Assembly (NCBI RefSeq): GCF_964355755.1
Contig: NC_092675.1
Location: 18,862,912 to 18,926,911, forward strand
Origin: Antedon mediterranea
Taxonomy: Eukaryota; Echinodermata; Crinoidea; Comatulida; Antedonidae
DNA length: 64,000 nt
Direction of reading: 5' to 3'
Shown: in pieces, positions 47,401 through 59,287 of the stretch
Layout of the letters: each line of letters begins with the position of its first letter
Position numbering within the stretch: the stretch's first letter is position 1
Translations under genes and position numbers: made by a program
Notes under the pieces: model-generated
What the model saw: the letters and a program-made list of their open reading frames with translations, nothing else
What the model was told of the DNA's origin: nothing
Databases searched by the model: none

Positions 47401-50270
47401 CTACATTAACAAAGTCTTATTACAAGTCTTTGGGAGTGGAGTTGTAAATTGTCATTAGAAAAAAATCCTGACATATGACAGGACTTGAACCCAGGACCCT
47501 TGGATTGGCAGCCAAGCATCGTAACCACCAGGCCACAACTCCACTCCAATTATAACACATTGTAGCTAAATTTGGTACAGTAGAACCAAATAATAATCAA
47601 TGTCATCTGTTGTTTTAAAATTGGAAAACAAACAGAGACTACCAGTATATTGACAATTTCAAATTAATCTTGTCACGCCCGTAATGCAAACACATAATTT
47701 CACAACACTTTAGCTGCCAGAATTGATTTATTGAATGCATAGATTTTTAATGAAATAAATAAAGATGTGGTGTTTTGGTTTTTTTTTATGTTAAATTAAT
47801 TAAAAACTACAGTTTCTTGTGAAATAGATATTTATTTCTTTATTTATTTTATTTTGTTTATTTTATTTTATTTATTTATTTTATTCAGTTGACAACCAAC
47901 AGCGATGAAACCGCCACTAACAGATTGAATCTAAACATAATAAACTATAATAATAAATTCAAATAAGCAACAAAAACTTTCAGGGGCAATATACAGTATA
48001 TCGTTTGACTAGGCATACTTATTAATTTAGCTAAATTTTGGAGTTTACACATACCACAGTGTTAGAACTGTACGGTGTGTGTAAGCTTTGGAATTGATTA
48101 TAAGCTAAAGGCAATGTGAAAGGGGATTATAGAGGCTCACCTACTTACTATACTGTACCAATGTTTCTAAGAACAAATATTCTTAAAATAATCAAAAAAT
48201 ATTATTGAATACAGTATGTATTCTCAATTGTTAAATCTTTTTTTTTGGTCATTTGTACAATAATTTCTTAGATTAAGCTTCTTTATTTGTTATGGATATA
48301 TTATTAATTTATAATCATGGTATTCCAAAATAAAAAGATGAATGAATGAATACTACAGTGTTTTGTGTGATGTGCCCATATATGGACATTATGATGTTGT
48401 ATCACTACTATATTTGGTCATATCACTACCATATTTTTGCACATTACACTTTTGAATGAATGAATACTACAGTGTTTTGTGTGATGTGCCCATATATGGA
48501 CATTATGATGTTGTATCACTACTATATTATTTGGTCATATCACTACCATATTTTTGCACATTACACTTTTGAATGAATGAATACTACAGTGTTTTGAATA
48601 CCTAAAAAATAGTTCCAACTGCAAAATTGTATTTAATATGTGATCATTGATTTATTAGGGAGCCCTCGGAATGATGGCAGTACTGATGGGTTCTGGAATG
48701 GTGTGTATGTCAATTCCATACCATGAAGGTCTTGGTATGAAACAGCTAGCCTGGCTTGGCCACAGTGCATTGGTTGGTGGCATACTAGCCCCATTGAGTC
48801 TGCTCGGTGGACCTTTACTTATCCGCGCCGCTTGGTACACTGCTGGCATGGTTGGAGGTAAGTTGTGTGTTAAATTTATTTAACTAATAATGGATAGATA
48901 GATAGATTATTATAATAAACAAATAAATTTACTGGGCTGCTTTAAAGAAATATTATTTCAAAATGCTGGATTCTCTATTGCACATTTAATAATAAAATGT
49001 TCATTATTGTAGGTCTGTCATCTGTTGCTGCCTGTGCCCCCAGCGAAAAATTCTTATACATGGGAGGACCATTGGCTATGGGACTTGGCGTTGTGGTTGT
49101 TGCGAGTTTAGGTAAGTATAGTAATGGTTCATTTTTCTACCAAAATCTTTTCATTCATTTTCATTATGTGTTGTACACTAACTATTCATTTTCTTAAGAA
49201 ATTATTATTATATTTCGATAATACATTTTGCAGGGAGTATGTGGTTCGCCCCAGGTACAGCCATTGGCTCTGGCCTATATGCTGTTAGTGTTTATGGAGG
49301 ATTGGTTTTGTTTGGAGGCTTCATGTTGTACGATACACAGAAGATTATGAAAAAGGCTGAAGTATACCCACTGTATGCAGAAAGGCCCTTTGATCCTATT
49401 AATTCGTATGTCTATTTTTTGTTCTTTATACGTAAATTAACTTGCCAATAGTTATTTATCACTATTATTTTAAGCTTAAAGTAGGTTAGAAACAGTCAAG
49501 AGTTTCAACCCATTGACTTGGTCAGGATTGAACCCTGGTACTAGGTCAGGATTAAACCCTAGCACTACAAGGTCAAGAGTTTCAACCCATTGACTAGGTC
49601 AGGATTGAATCCTGGTACTAGGTCAGGATTGAACCCTGGTACTAGGTCAGGATTGAACCCTAGCACTAAGTCAGGATAGAACCCTAGCACTACAAGGTCA
49701 GGAGTGAACCCTACCACTACAAGGTCAGGAGTGAACCCTACCACTACAAGGTCAGGATTGAACCCTGGCACTACAAAGTCAGGATTGAACCCTTGCGTTA
49801 CAGGTAGGACAGAATGGAACCTGGACCGCCAAGCTACAGCCCCAATATTTATAAATATAATATTTTTTTAATGAATATGTTTAAACCTACTAAATCTGTC
49901 ATAGAGAATCTCCAAGATTCCATTCATTGTTATTGATTGATTGTTCAATATTTTTATATGAATTCAATTAATCATTAATTAATTTTTTCTTTTTTTTATA
50001 TTAATAAATGATTGAGAAAAAATCAATGTAGTGATTGACTGACTGTTGAAACATCAATATTAGTTTGATTAATTAGTCATTAAGTTATATCAATCAAATA
50101 ATCAATTTCTTCAGTGAGTAGGTATCAAATTTGTTATACAGATTGAATAATAACTCGTTTATTTATTTTCTTCATATTTCAGAGCTATCAGTATTTATAC
50201 AGACACAATCAACATATTTATTCGAATGGTAATGATATTATCATCTGGAGGGGGCGGCAAGAGGAAGTAA
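44411..50270 (+). CDS. GHITM: Growth hormone-inducible transmembrane protein (TMBIM5/MICS1), complete
   Basis: Inner-mitochondrial-membrane member of the BI-1/TMBIM family, involved in cristae structure and cation exchange. Seven coding exons: 44411-44612, 45239-45350, 46358-46499, 48659-48857, 49013-49111, 49234-49405 and 50183-50270. All are GT-AG and in phase, 337 residues against 345 in human. The N-terminus is Arg-rich and acid-poor, as in a mitochondrial presequence. Family-diagnostic blocks are GALCYYGLG, FWPQYVRDRI, GGPLLIRAAWYTAGMVGG, CAPSEKFLYMG, VYGGLVLFGGF and LYDTQKIMKKAE, with a C-terminal SGGGGKRK matching the basic tail of the family. Multiple membrane spans lie between about 72 and 325. 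A second in-phase donor exists 21 nt upstream in exon 1. Confidence 0.95.
45385..45740 (+). other. Coding-like patch in GHITM intron 2, unassigned
   Basis: Less AT-rich than its surroundings, with protein-like stretches in two frames (PGEEAAVYAKTVWFPITELR, then SVIEALLERYIMIDKHCQFP running to 45739) separated by stops. I recognise no family. It may be a decayed retrosequence or transposon coding fragment; chance is possible. Confidence 0.3.
46747..46908. mobile_element. MITE, AGCTCTGTCTACACTATC family, copy 2
   Basis: Left AACTCTGTCTACACTATCAA, right inverse of AGCTCTGTCTACACTATCAA, in GHITM intron 3. TTA lies before the left end and TTT after the right. The interior shares GTGCCCATATTTGGACATGA and related words with copies 1 and 3. 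Confidence 0.78.
47461..47545 (-). mobile_element. tRNA-derived SINE head
   Basis: On the minus strand an A box TGGCCTGGTGG (47535-47525) and B box GGGTTCAAGTCC (47492-47481) have near-canonical sequence and spacing. CTTGG...CCAAG can form an anticodon-like stem. No matching acceptor stem was seen, so it is a SINE or tRNA pseudogene rather than an active tRNA. An inverted GGAGTGGAGTTGT copy lies at about 47432. Confidence 0.65.
48339..48600 (+). repeat. Tandem duplication of a MITE interior, about 115-bp unit
   Basis: GAATGAATGAATACTACAGT occurs three times, with two full units of MITE interior sequence (GTGATGTGCCCATATATGGA ... CACATTACACTTTT-like) between. The terminal repeats of the AGCTCTGTC family are missing. 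It lies at the 3' end of GHITM intron 3, ending about 60 bp before exon 4. Confidence 0.8.
49501..49815. repeat. 24-29-bp minisatellite containing B-box-like words
   Basis: About eleven units of AGGTCAGGATTGAACCCT plus GG(T/C)ACTA or AGCACTACA. On the minus strand each unit reads GGGTTCAATCCTGAC, which fits the RNA polymerase III B box (GGTTCRANTCC). It lies in GHITM intron 6. The minus frame 49565-49771 is just this repeat. Confidence 0.88.
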
Positions 50271-50437
50271 AATAATCATTGTATTTGTTTCAAACATCTA
50301 ATGTAAATACTTTCTAATAATAACAAAGGCTGTTTCCTGTTTAATTACTTTTTATCATATATAAAACATCAATGCACATCAATGTGTACAACTTATATTT
50401 GAAGCTGTATATACAAGAATCAAGCTATTAAACATAT

Positions 50438-50443
50438 AATAAA
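50438..50443 (+). terminator. Polyadenylation signal, GHITM
   Basis: AATAAA about 170 nt after the stop codon, followed by TGTGTAATTTTATATTGTATTGTG, a T/GT-rich downstream element. Other AATAAA copies further on could extend the 3' UTR. Confidence 0.6.
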
Positions 50444-52372
50444 ATAATGTGTAATTTTATATTGTATTGTGCAAAGCTTATGTTTGTCTTAAGAAAAGAT
50501 CTAACTTTTAATATACAGTAAAATGCTAACCTTAGCTTTTGCAGTCTTGTTACTACCTTTTAATTACAGATAGATAAAAGTGTGCCACTTTAATAGACTT
50601 AATACAAACCTTCATTGTCATTTGATACAATTTAACTATAGTAATGTCAATTTATAAACTTATAACGTGGGTTAACAGATTTTATTAATCTGTATCTGAA
50701 ATAAAAAGTTCTTATAAATGGTAATTTCTAAATATTTAACCAGATTTAGTATTGGATGATGTAGACATGCAAAAAAGTTTAATATGGATTATTCTGAAGT
50801 CGGAGTGGTGGTGTTCAGGTGTCTTGACCACAAGGTTGACTTTTTAATTTGAAGTTTTGTATTTGGATGTGTTTGCAAGTGTGGGGGAAAAAAAGAGAAA
50901 ATTTAGTAACTTGTAGCTATGAAATGCAATCAGAAATTTAATTAAATATAATTATTTTGAAAAGAAGGTAAATGTATTTTGTTATTATTGACTCAATTAG
51001 CAATAAATAAGTGACGTCCCAGTTTAAAGGAATAATATGTAACATATCCCAGTTGCGCTATACAGTACAGTTTTTAAACGCTTATTTATGTGATAAGTCG
51101 CTTTAACCGAATCAAGTCCCTTTCTCATAATTTTGTAGGTCGTCAGATCACTTAGAATTACTGTCGAATATAATGCACCTTGATTTCTACAAGGACTGAC
51201 CGCTTGGTGGCTAGGTGTGTTCAGGGAAGTGCTCTTTATTTATCTGACTTGGGTCAGTGATCGCTGTGTCGGAAATCCTTGTCTGCATGCATTAGTATTG
51301 AACACTACCACAACGATTATAGGAAAATAGCACACACTTTCAACCTGTTCCATATCCCACGATATTTTAATACTCGTGTTTCTGTTGCTATAGCTACCAC
51401 ATACTTAACTTGTCATTCGACTATATTGATTTAAGAATCATTAATAATAGTTAAAATAAATGTGTGTGCGATGTTATAAGTGTTAAATAAAAACGATTGA
51501 TTTCCGCCAACCAGAGTTGTCGGCTTTTAAATTACACCATAAATGGAATTTATATATATGGTAGGCCTATTTGCTTGTTTTTCCATGCTATTTGTTTGAT
51601 TCTTTTGGTTGTCAAGATGCTTTGGTCCAAAAGTACATTTTAATGTCATTTCATTTAGCGTGTCATTTATCAAATGCTTATACTTGAGTAAAGTCCTCTC
51701 AGAACCTCTCAGAAAGTTCTTAACATTCTTAATACAAACGTACCCACTTTATTCCCTATTCCTCTCCCCATCATTCTCCCAAAACCCATGGTTCAATCGA
51801 GAATTCACCAAATCTTAGAGTGACCATCTTTCATCATAAGCCTTCTCTCAATTGCTCCAACGAACGTCAAGTGTATACGGTGGAACCAATGGAATCTTCC
51901 GTATTATCGATCTAGAAATAATTGTGTTTACATTCGATAGGAAATCTCTAATAACATCAGTCAATCAATATCCAGTCTTACTAAAAGATAACACATGCCA
52001 GAATTGAATTCGATAACAAATAGAGGGGTAGATACTGGATTTGTTTTTAACAGGGAAGAGCTGACGTAATTAATAGTCTGTCAAAAATATTATATTAAAA
52101 GTAGTTGACTATTTTATTTTAGCTGTCAGGGGAGAGAGAGCGCGCGCACCCCAAGCTAAACTAGTATGACCACTAAAATAAAATATAACAAACTGCAATT
52201 TGAATATTCAAGTTTATTTTTAACAAATAAAATCATAATACAGTTATAAATATATACTTTATAATATTATCAAGAGAGAACAATATCCTACGAACTAAAA
52301 TGCATAGTATTGCTGTACTTAAAAATATTAATAAATGATCGTGAAATAATATAGTATGATATTATTAAGTAA
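50444..52372. other. Intergenic, no gene recognised
   Basis: AT-rich. The plus frame 51609-51818 has no supporting splice signals or domain. Nothing else supported. Confidence 0.5.
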
Positions 52373-52529
52373 AGCTCTCCTACACTATCAAACTAGTTTG
52401 ACAAAAAAAGTGTGATGTGCCCAAATATGGTAGTGATATGCCTAAATATGCCAGTGATATGACATCATCATATCCATTATGGGCACATCACATTTTGTTG
52501 TCACAAAGTTTGATAGTGTAGACAAGGCT
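52373..52529. mobile_element. MITE, AGCTCTGTCTACACTATC family, copy 3
   Basis: TAA at 52370-52372 and 52530-52532 flank an element with ends AGCTCTCCTACACTATCAAA and inverse of AGCCTTGTCTACACTATCAA. The interior shares GTGATGTGCCCAAATATGG and GGGCACATCACATTTTG with the other copies. Confidence 0.82.
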
Positions 52530-52532
52530 TAA

Positions 52533-53742
52533 CGCAATTACGCAACTCCTTTTAGTTTGTCATATTAATAAACACCGGTCGGCTAAATTTACCAGTGGTT
52601 TTAAAATAACACCAGCGTTACTCATTAACAGTGTACTGGCGGGATTAGTTTGTTTGTCATCTTAATATCAGACGCTCTTCTATTATTTGTTTCCTATTAA
52701 GTGTTGAATATTCGTTTTGACTCATCCAGGTATTTTGGGTCTTGACATTGTTTTACTTTCCTTTTTGTTTCTAGGTATTCGTTTCTAGGTATTCGTCTGA
52801 GTATACTCTAATAACAGGGAAGACTGAAATTTCACTCTCCCTTGCTAATAATAAGTATCGGTATTCCTTCAATGTTATTGGGTGATTTGTTTGCTATTTC
52901 TGGTCTTTTTTTTTTTATTAAAAACACTTTAAGGACTAGTTGCATGATTTTCCCCTTACAGAAACGTGGTTTGTTAATTGAAGGAATATTGTTTTTTAAA
53001 TTCTATTTTAATAACCTTATCGTCCCACTCCCTCATTCCTTAAAATTCAATTAAAATCATTAATGCAATTATTCAATTGAATAAAAAGGAAAAAAGTAAA
53101 TAAATCGTGTATCATTGAATTTTAGTTGCCAAAAAAAGTTCGAAAACTTTTTTTCGTTTTCATCGAATTTGTTATGAGCAAGTGCTTTTTAAAAATTAAT
53201 ATTATGTATAAGAAGAAAGAGTGCATCGTTAACTTTAATAATTGTATGTTACTATGTATATTAGGCTTTATTGAGTGTCAATCATGTAGGTCATTATAAT
53301 TCAATGATCTAAAGAAAGAAACCAATAACCATCGACTTAATAGTGTTATTAAAATAGTATAATCATTATCCTAAAGTTGAACGCGCCAGATTAAACGATT
53401 GACAAACGACGAGTGAAACATTTTACCTTACAATAATTGTCTGAATTAGGCCTAATTTATAACTCGGTGTATCTGATGTTAAGCGCTTGAAACTGGAAAT
53501 AGAATAGCCTGCAATAGATAGCATCAATAGGTTACATTTACCAGTGGTTCTTATTTGATTACCACCGGTGTTACAAGAAAACCCCCATAGGCAGAGTGCA
53601 CTGACGAAATTGTTTGGCGGCGGTCGCGGCGTTCGTTTGATAAAATTCGTTGTTTCTTGCTAGATGTCATGAAGCGCCAAGTTCTTGAGACGGGAGTCGA
53701 TGATTGCTGCTGTTAGTGTCGATACTTCCAAGCAGGCCGGAG
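52533..53742. other. Intergenic, possible promoter at the 3' end
   Basis: AT-rich until about 53.55 kb, then noticeably richer in CG dinucleotides (GGCGGCGGTCGCGGCGTTCG near 53620), which may mark the promoter of the candidate gene that follows. Confidence 0.4.
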
Positions 53743-53847
53743 ATGAGTGTAATGGAGGCATATCACATCTTACCTCGTATTGACAGCGAGGCTGATGGTC
53801 TAAAATTTCTCTCATCAGCCACAGTGTTAATACGGGGTAAAAAATGA
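53743..53847 (+). CDS. Possible upstream ORF, 34 codons
   Basis: Starts MSVMEAYHILPRIDSEADGL. Its TGA overlaps the next ATG as ATGA at 53844-53847, a layout that suits reinitiation. Alternatively GGGGTAAAA at about 53831-53838 could be a weak donor, making this the true first coding exon. No family recognised. Confidence 0.3.
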   Translation: MSVMEAYHILPRIDSEADGLKFLSSATVLIRGKK

Positions 53848-53901
53848 ACTTATTCCAACAGTTCGTTGAACGATATCTACCTGAAAATAACCGAAAAACA
53901 A
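53844..53901 (+). CDS. Possible first coding exon of an unrecognised gene
   Basis: MNLFQQFVERYLPENNRKT followed by a consensus donor, A|GTAAGT, 58 nt, phase 1. It lies just after a CpG-richer stretch, as a first exon should. I do not recognise the protein. Any such gene must end before about 60.5 kb unless it overlaps the convergent tetraspanin. Possible downstream pieces are at 58200-58257, 58476-58503 and 59214-59287, but I cannot join them with confidence. Confidence 0.35.
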
Positions 53902-56900
53902 GTAAGTTTTCTATAAATTATATAAAGTAAATTCCATTGAGAAACATCCTATTGTTCAAACTGCCAGAAGGTATGTTTATATTTCCGTCAAATTGCCTAT
54001 GCAATTTATAGTATATAACGTACAATATATCCCCGTGTCCGCTAATTGTAACGAAACTTTTTGTAGCGTCATGGTTTTAAACTAAAAAGTTTGAATTCTC
54101 GTGCGCATGCGTGTGAATGTCAAATTTTGATTGGTCTAATGTTAGTACTGTTCAATAATACACCCACCTGTGTGCGCCTACACAATGAGTACATCATTAA
54201 CGAATTAAACATGAAGTTGAAATAAAATATAAACATATTAACTCAATTATTCAAGCAAACTTCCATTACGTCTTAAAGTTTGGAATTGTTTTGCTTAAAA
54301 ATGTGTCAATTCAATGTTACAGCGTATTTGGACATGACGATGTTTATTGTTATATAATGACAATGATTACAAAGGCAGCGAAATAGTCTGTGACAATTCC
54401 AATTAAGTTTTTTGCTGTTTTTAAACAATGAAAAACAATTCTATAGGGCCTATATCTGAGAATTGCCGTGTCTCGACCGGCCTACGAAAATCGAAGGAGA
54501 CTGCTAGTAAATAATGCCATACGTCATCGGTTTGGTCATGTGTGTAGAATTAAACCTCAAATCGGACGTAAATTGCTCCTTATGCATGGTCCCTAAACTG
54601 TCTAAACGTATTATATAATATCTACAATTATTACTCCTTTATGTTATGGGAGAGATTTACGAAGGGTGTTCCTTCCTCGTATTATCGATACCACATAATG
54701 TTAATAAAAACACGGTGACTGAACTTACATTAAGACTAGGTCAGGTGGGCAGCCGGTGAGTGTAATGCGTAATATATTCTGGCACTCGCACGTGTACGCC
54801 ATACTAAACCCCTTAATAAGTAACAAATTTCCCCGGATGCGGGCAGGTAAAATAAATCGACTCTTATCTAAGTAATGGATATAGCATGTGGGGTGAAGAA
54901 GGGCTTTGTCTGCATTATAGGCCTATTTTTCGATGTATTCTACTTTTAGGGTTTTTTCAGTACGTTATTATGCTATCCACCATGCAGCAAAATCGTTGCT
55001 ACCTTTCACACCAAACCACCGGTGTGTCCCCGCAGTTCGCCCTCCGGAGAACATTCAGCTAGTCAACCCCGCTGTTTTGAACTCCGGAGTTGATTTTACC
55101 TTTCGCACCAAAACACCGAAGTGTCTCCGGAGTTTTGCTTTTGGTATGAAAGGGGTATATGTTACGAAAAGAAGAGAAGTAAAAACCTGGAAATATAATG
55201 CCTTATCGCCTTATCAAATAACGGAAATCTTCCAATGATACTTGTTTAGATCGTATAGACTACAGCTTTGCCGGATCGAGGATTTTAAATTTAGGGCAAC
55301 CGAGGGCCGAAAATTTAAAAATGAAGTGTTGATCTGAACATGTCCTATGTTTTGCATTGCAATTTTGTAATGCTTTGGGTCTATCCAAAGAAGATATGTA
55401 CGATAGCTTCGGTACTGTAGGACTAACTCATTGTTGTATTAGTTATTCATTTATGAGAGTTGAAGTGGTACCGTCACGATGTATCCTATCCACGTCACGT
55501 ACGACACGGCGCCAAAACATGTGTAGACCTAGTAGGCCTATTTAAAATCGCATCTATTTTATATACCTGCCTATATCACATTATCGATGTATTAGTAATC
55601 TTTTACGTACAAATGGAACCGGAACGTAATAGCATAACTTTATTGTAGTCCACTGAAAACGGTTTATTATTATTACCAGTTTTGATGCCCCGTTTGTAGG
55701 CTTGGTTTTTTACGCAAACTATGATGGCTGATATCAATTAGTCGATCACTTAAAATGATGATATCTAATGTGGTCGTGTTTTTGTGTCAACAGCATTATC
55801 GTAAATTCTATTTGTAGAGTACCGTAAGTCATAATGACTTAGGCAAACAGGCTTATATAAGGCCTAAGTATACAGCTTTATAAATATCGGTCGGACCGTA
55901 TAGGCAAGGAAGTGAGATTTTTAATCTTCTCCCTGGTGTGGTACCATTTGATGTGCCATGGAATGAGTGCCGACTTGAATTTACGACAAAATGGGAAAAC
56001 ACCTTAGAAGCGGAAACTATTTTTACTACTCTTGACAAGTTCGGAACCGACGATGAGTCAACAGTCAATAAACGACTCACTATTTCTCTAGAAAAATATG
56101 AAAAATAAGTCTCATTTTTTTTATTATAACGGACTTTTCAGGTCACCAAATTCAGGCCACAAACTTCCCTCAACAGGTTATCTGTAGTTCACCTGGTAGA
56201 CAAATTCTACAATTATGTTGGTTTTTTTTTTACAATAATGCGTTATTTCGTGACTGTACAATTTAACAAATACAAAAATATTTTCAGATATAAATTAGGA
56301 GGCAATGTACATGTAAAATTGTACTTTTTTTTCTTCAAAACAAAAACGAGTAAACACTCGTGATTAAACCTATTGGCCTATTTAACACACACAAAAAGTC
56401 TATAGGCCTATAGGGTGAAAATGACAATTTGAAATCTGTAAGGGTTTTCCCGTACTATAAGAAAAAACTCCATCCCATGGTCTAAAGCAAATGTATTTAT
56501 TAGGGCAAATTTCAATATCAACAATATCAGATATCTTATCTACAGCAGACAGCTTTCCAGCTGTTATAGAGTGGGATTAAAATGAAGGATTGAGGCCGTT
56601 TGTAGGCCTATATAGCATTGAGACTGGAGGAAGAGTTGGAAAAATGTATATGGAAATTGTAAATATTCCACTAACAATAGGCCTACAGGTTTTTATGATC
56701 TTGTAACTAAAATATTCCGGAACCAACACTTAAGCACATATATTATTTGGTAAAGTTGGCAACATATGTTTTCCTTAGAATAAATAATCAAGGGGGTGAA
56801 ATGGTAGGCCTAACTGTGAGCTAAAGCAACTATTATAAAAATCTGTCCTATAAAGTTTTAACAATAACCACAAATCATTTTTACTAATATATAATATTTA

Positions 56901-58199
56901 AATGATAATGTTAAAATGATGAAGGCCTTTAAATCAATCGTGACCAATACTTACATTAGTTTACAATCTATCGATCGCCGTACAAGTAGTTCGTATAATT
57001 TTGTTTTAGTCTCTGCACACCAATTAAAGGCATATTAACCAACAAAATAGTACACAAAAGTAAAATTTAATTTCGATAAGTCCAGCCCTCTGACCTACAC
57101 CATCGACTCATTTCATGTTTCCACTTGTAGCCGTATGGCAGATGTCTCAATGACGATCGCTTATAAGGGGTATAATATTTATTAGTTAATTATTAAGATA
57201 AGACTGGCTCGCATTTAACTTATTAAAACTAAAGCAAACAGTTTGTTGTTTCAGTTCCCCTTATTAAGTCCGACTACGTATACGTCTAATAAATTGCCAG
57301 CTGCCTGTATGCTGGTAGAGTAGTTATAACCTATTATGTATTATACCTTGCCATTGCTTTGCGTGTGACGCACGTGTAACATTCTTGCTTGTGATCGGGA
57401 ACCACACCTTCGGCAAACGTATACCCCAATCTGCAGCTAATTGCTAGGTAGATTGTAACTGACTGTTGCCAATCATCTGGATACTGGTCTAGGAAAATTA
57501 AGACTTTAATCCAATCATGTTTTTCTATCACACCTTTGTATATATAGAGAAAATGTACATTAGTACTAGGCTAATAGGCCTACGAATACTTTTATAGCGA
57601 TACCCAGTACACTTGGAACTATAGAGCGGCTTAATCAGGGGCTTAATTTACACATTCATAAATATGACTGCCAATAATCAGTTACAATCTACCTTAGGGA
57701 CAGGTGCAGAATCGGATGCTTCACTTCAAACCCGAAGAACCATTTGTTCAATAGATCGTATTTTGTATTGTATCATCCGTTTAGTTCAATGTTATCCTAC
57801 CTTAGGCCTATTAGTATTACAATTTGTCACTTTCGCGATATTGGAATCATTTTATAATATAATAGAAACATGTCTTTCCTCCAAATTAAGAAAATGACGT
57901 AAAAGGAACTAAATTCGTATTTATTGAAACTTAGGGGAGCAAATCACACGAAAGCGGAATAAAACTACTAGAACAATATATATCTATAAAAGTTATTGCT
58001 GATAACATTAAATCGGAAGAACACTTTGTTTGAATGTAACCACACAAGAGCTTCAAATATGAAAGATAAACATTAAATTATAATAGTATTGATAACAAAA
58101 CACAATTGCCCTGTCCATCATTAATTGAACAGATGTACAATTTATGATGTATCTATGTACCTTTGATCATGCTTTTTCTTTGTTTCTCTGTTCAAAGGC
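53902..58199. other. Possible intron or intergenic, ORF candidates only
   Basis: Mixed AT-rich DNA with scattered TAGGCCTA words. Protein-like frames are at 55884-56108 plus (separate entry) and 57664-57897 plus (77 codons, hydrophobic middle RLVQCYPTLGLLVLQFVTFA), without homology I recognise. Frames at 54933-55238, 55357-55648 and 57334-57531 look fortuitous. Confidence 0.35.
55884..56108 (+). other. Protein-like open frame without ATG, unassigned
   Basis: An open frame to a TAA at 56106-56108 reads FNLLPGVVPFDVPWNECRLE, then FTTKWENTLEAETIFTTLDK and a polar end ESTVNKRLTISLEKYEK. GTATAG at about 55899-55904 could be an acceptor, which would make this a terminal exon. The opposite strand is also open, which weakens the case. 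Confidence 0.25.
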
Positions 58200-58257
58200 G
58201 GGATCTGGGCATCAGTGAACTGGCTTACCGAAGATTCGATTGAGGCCGAAACGAACT
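58200..58257 (+). other. Possible terminal exon
   Basis: Follows a good acceptor (TTTGTTTCTCTGTTCAAAG). In the phase left by the 53901 donor it reads SGIWASVNWLTEDSIEAETN then TGA. The joined product would be only 39 residues. Without transcript data this is only a possibility. Confidence 0.25.
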
Positions 58258-58824
58258 GATGGAGGAACTAACGTTTACGGAAAAAGTCGCATCTGGGGCT
58301 GCCTTCCCCATATTACGTTTTACCTCCCGTATGTAATCAACAGGATTAATAATACAAGTTTAGCTTATTTGACTTTACTATATAGGCCTATTTTATTGTT
58401 GGTGGAGTTCCCAATTTCGATATCTCGGATCCGTGGTAAATTCTTTGTTTGGAAAATGTTTCTAACTTGCAGGATGCCAAATGCGTTTCAGACGTGCCTG
58501 GTAAAATATTCATTATCCTTGAAACAAAATTAGACCTGATAAATGTAAATGATTACAAGATTGGTCATGTACTACTATATTGGTATTGGTATAATTATAC
58601 TTTACATTGGTGGAAATATTTCATTCGACCAGGTAAAAACAATATCGAATCCTAAAGAATGCCACTTTTAGCATAACTTAAACATTTATTCAAGTTCAAA
58701 TTATCTTTATTTATTCTTCCGGAAATGTATTAATTGTGATTATTGTAGTATCTTTAGTTTTAAAAAATGCTTAATATGTTGTTAAGAAAAACATCGAGTT
58801 TGGTTCTATCATTTACGGTGGTAA

Positions 58825-59003
58825 AGCGTGGTTCCCATTAGCGACGCAACGCAAGGACGTAACGCAACGCAAGTGAATTGACCAATCACAAGCGATGGCT
58901 TATTTGCTTGTGATTGCTAACTGTCTATAACTTCGCTTGTCATTGGTTAAAACGCTTGCGTTGCGTTTACGTCCTTGCGTTACGTTCTAGTGGGAACCAA
59001 GCT
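58825..59003. mobile_element. MITE, AGCGTGGTTCCCA family, copy B, near-palindromic
   Basis: A 179-bp element with TAA on both sides (58822-58824, 59004-59006). Left AGCGTGGTTCCCATTAGCGA, right inverse of AGCTTGGTTCCCACTAGAAC. The arms continue as GCAACGCAAGGACGTAA..CGCAACGCAAG on both sides, and AACCAATCACAAGCGA is also inverted, so nearly the whole element can fold into one hairpin. Confidence 0.85.
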
Positions 59004-59213
59004 TAACTATAATTTTGGTTAACACTAACACAATTGGCGGAACAGCCTTCACTACTTCCATCAAACTGCTAAACTTGCAACATAAAATTATTGATAAAAT
59101 TCACCTGATTACAAATTATCGTCAGTTATAATACGTCAATGGAGGGAATTTATCTTTGTTCTATAAAAATGAAATTAATTGTTTATCAAGTAATGTTTGC
59201 TCTTGGCAGCATG

Positions 59214-59287
59214 ATTATTCGAATGCAGCAGATGGTAATGGTACTGGTATAGCAGCTGGCCTGTACTCACCTTTGCCTTACACGTAG
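59214..59287 (+). other. Possible terminal exon, unassigned
   Basis: Acceptor GTTTGCTCTTGGCAG precedes CATGATTATTCGAATGC. One frame reads HDYSNAADGNGTGIAAGLYS plus PLPYT and stops at TAG. No upstream exon with matching phase was found. Confidence 0.25.

Noticed and set aside
47461-47545. Functional tRNA gene on the minus strand
   Set aside because: A and B boxes are good, but there is no complementary acceptor stem; it fits a SINE head.
48655-48849. Minus frame opposite GHITM exon 4
   Set aside because: Shadow of the GHITM coding strand.
55853-56080. 75-codon minus frame
   Set aside because: It overlaps a more protein-like plus frame and has no recognisable motif; neither strand is proven.
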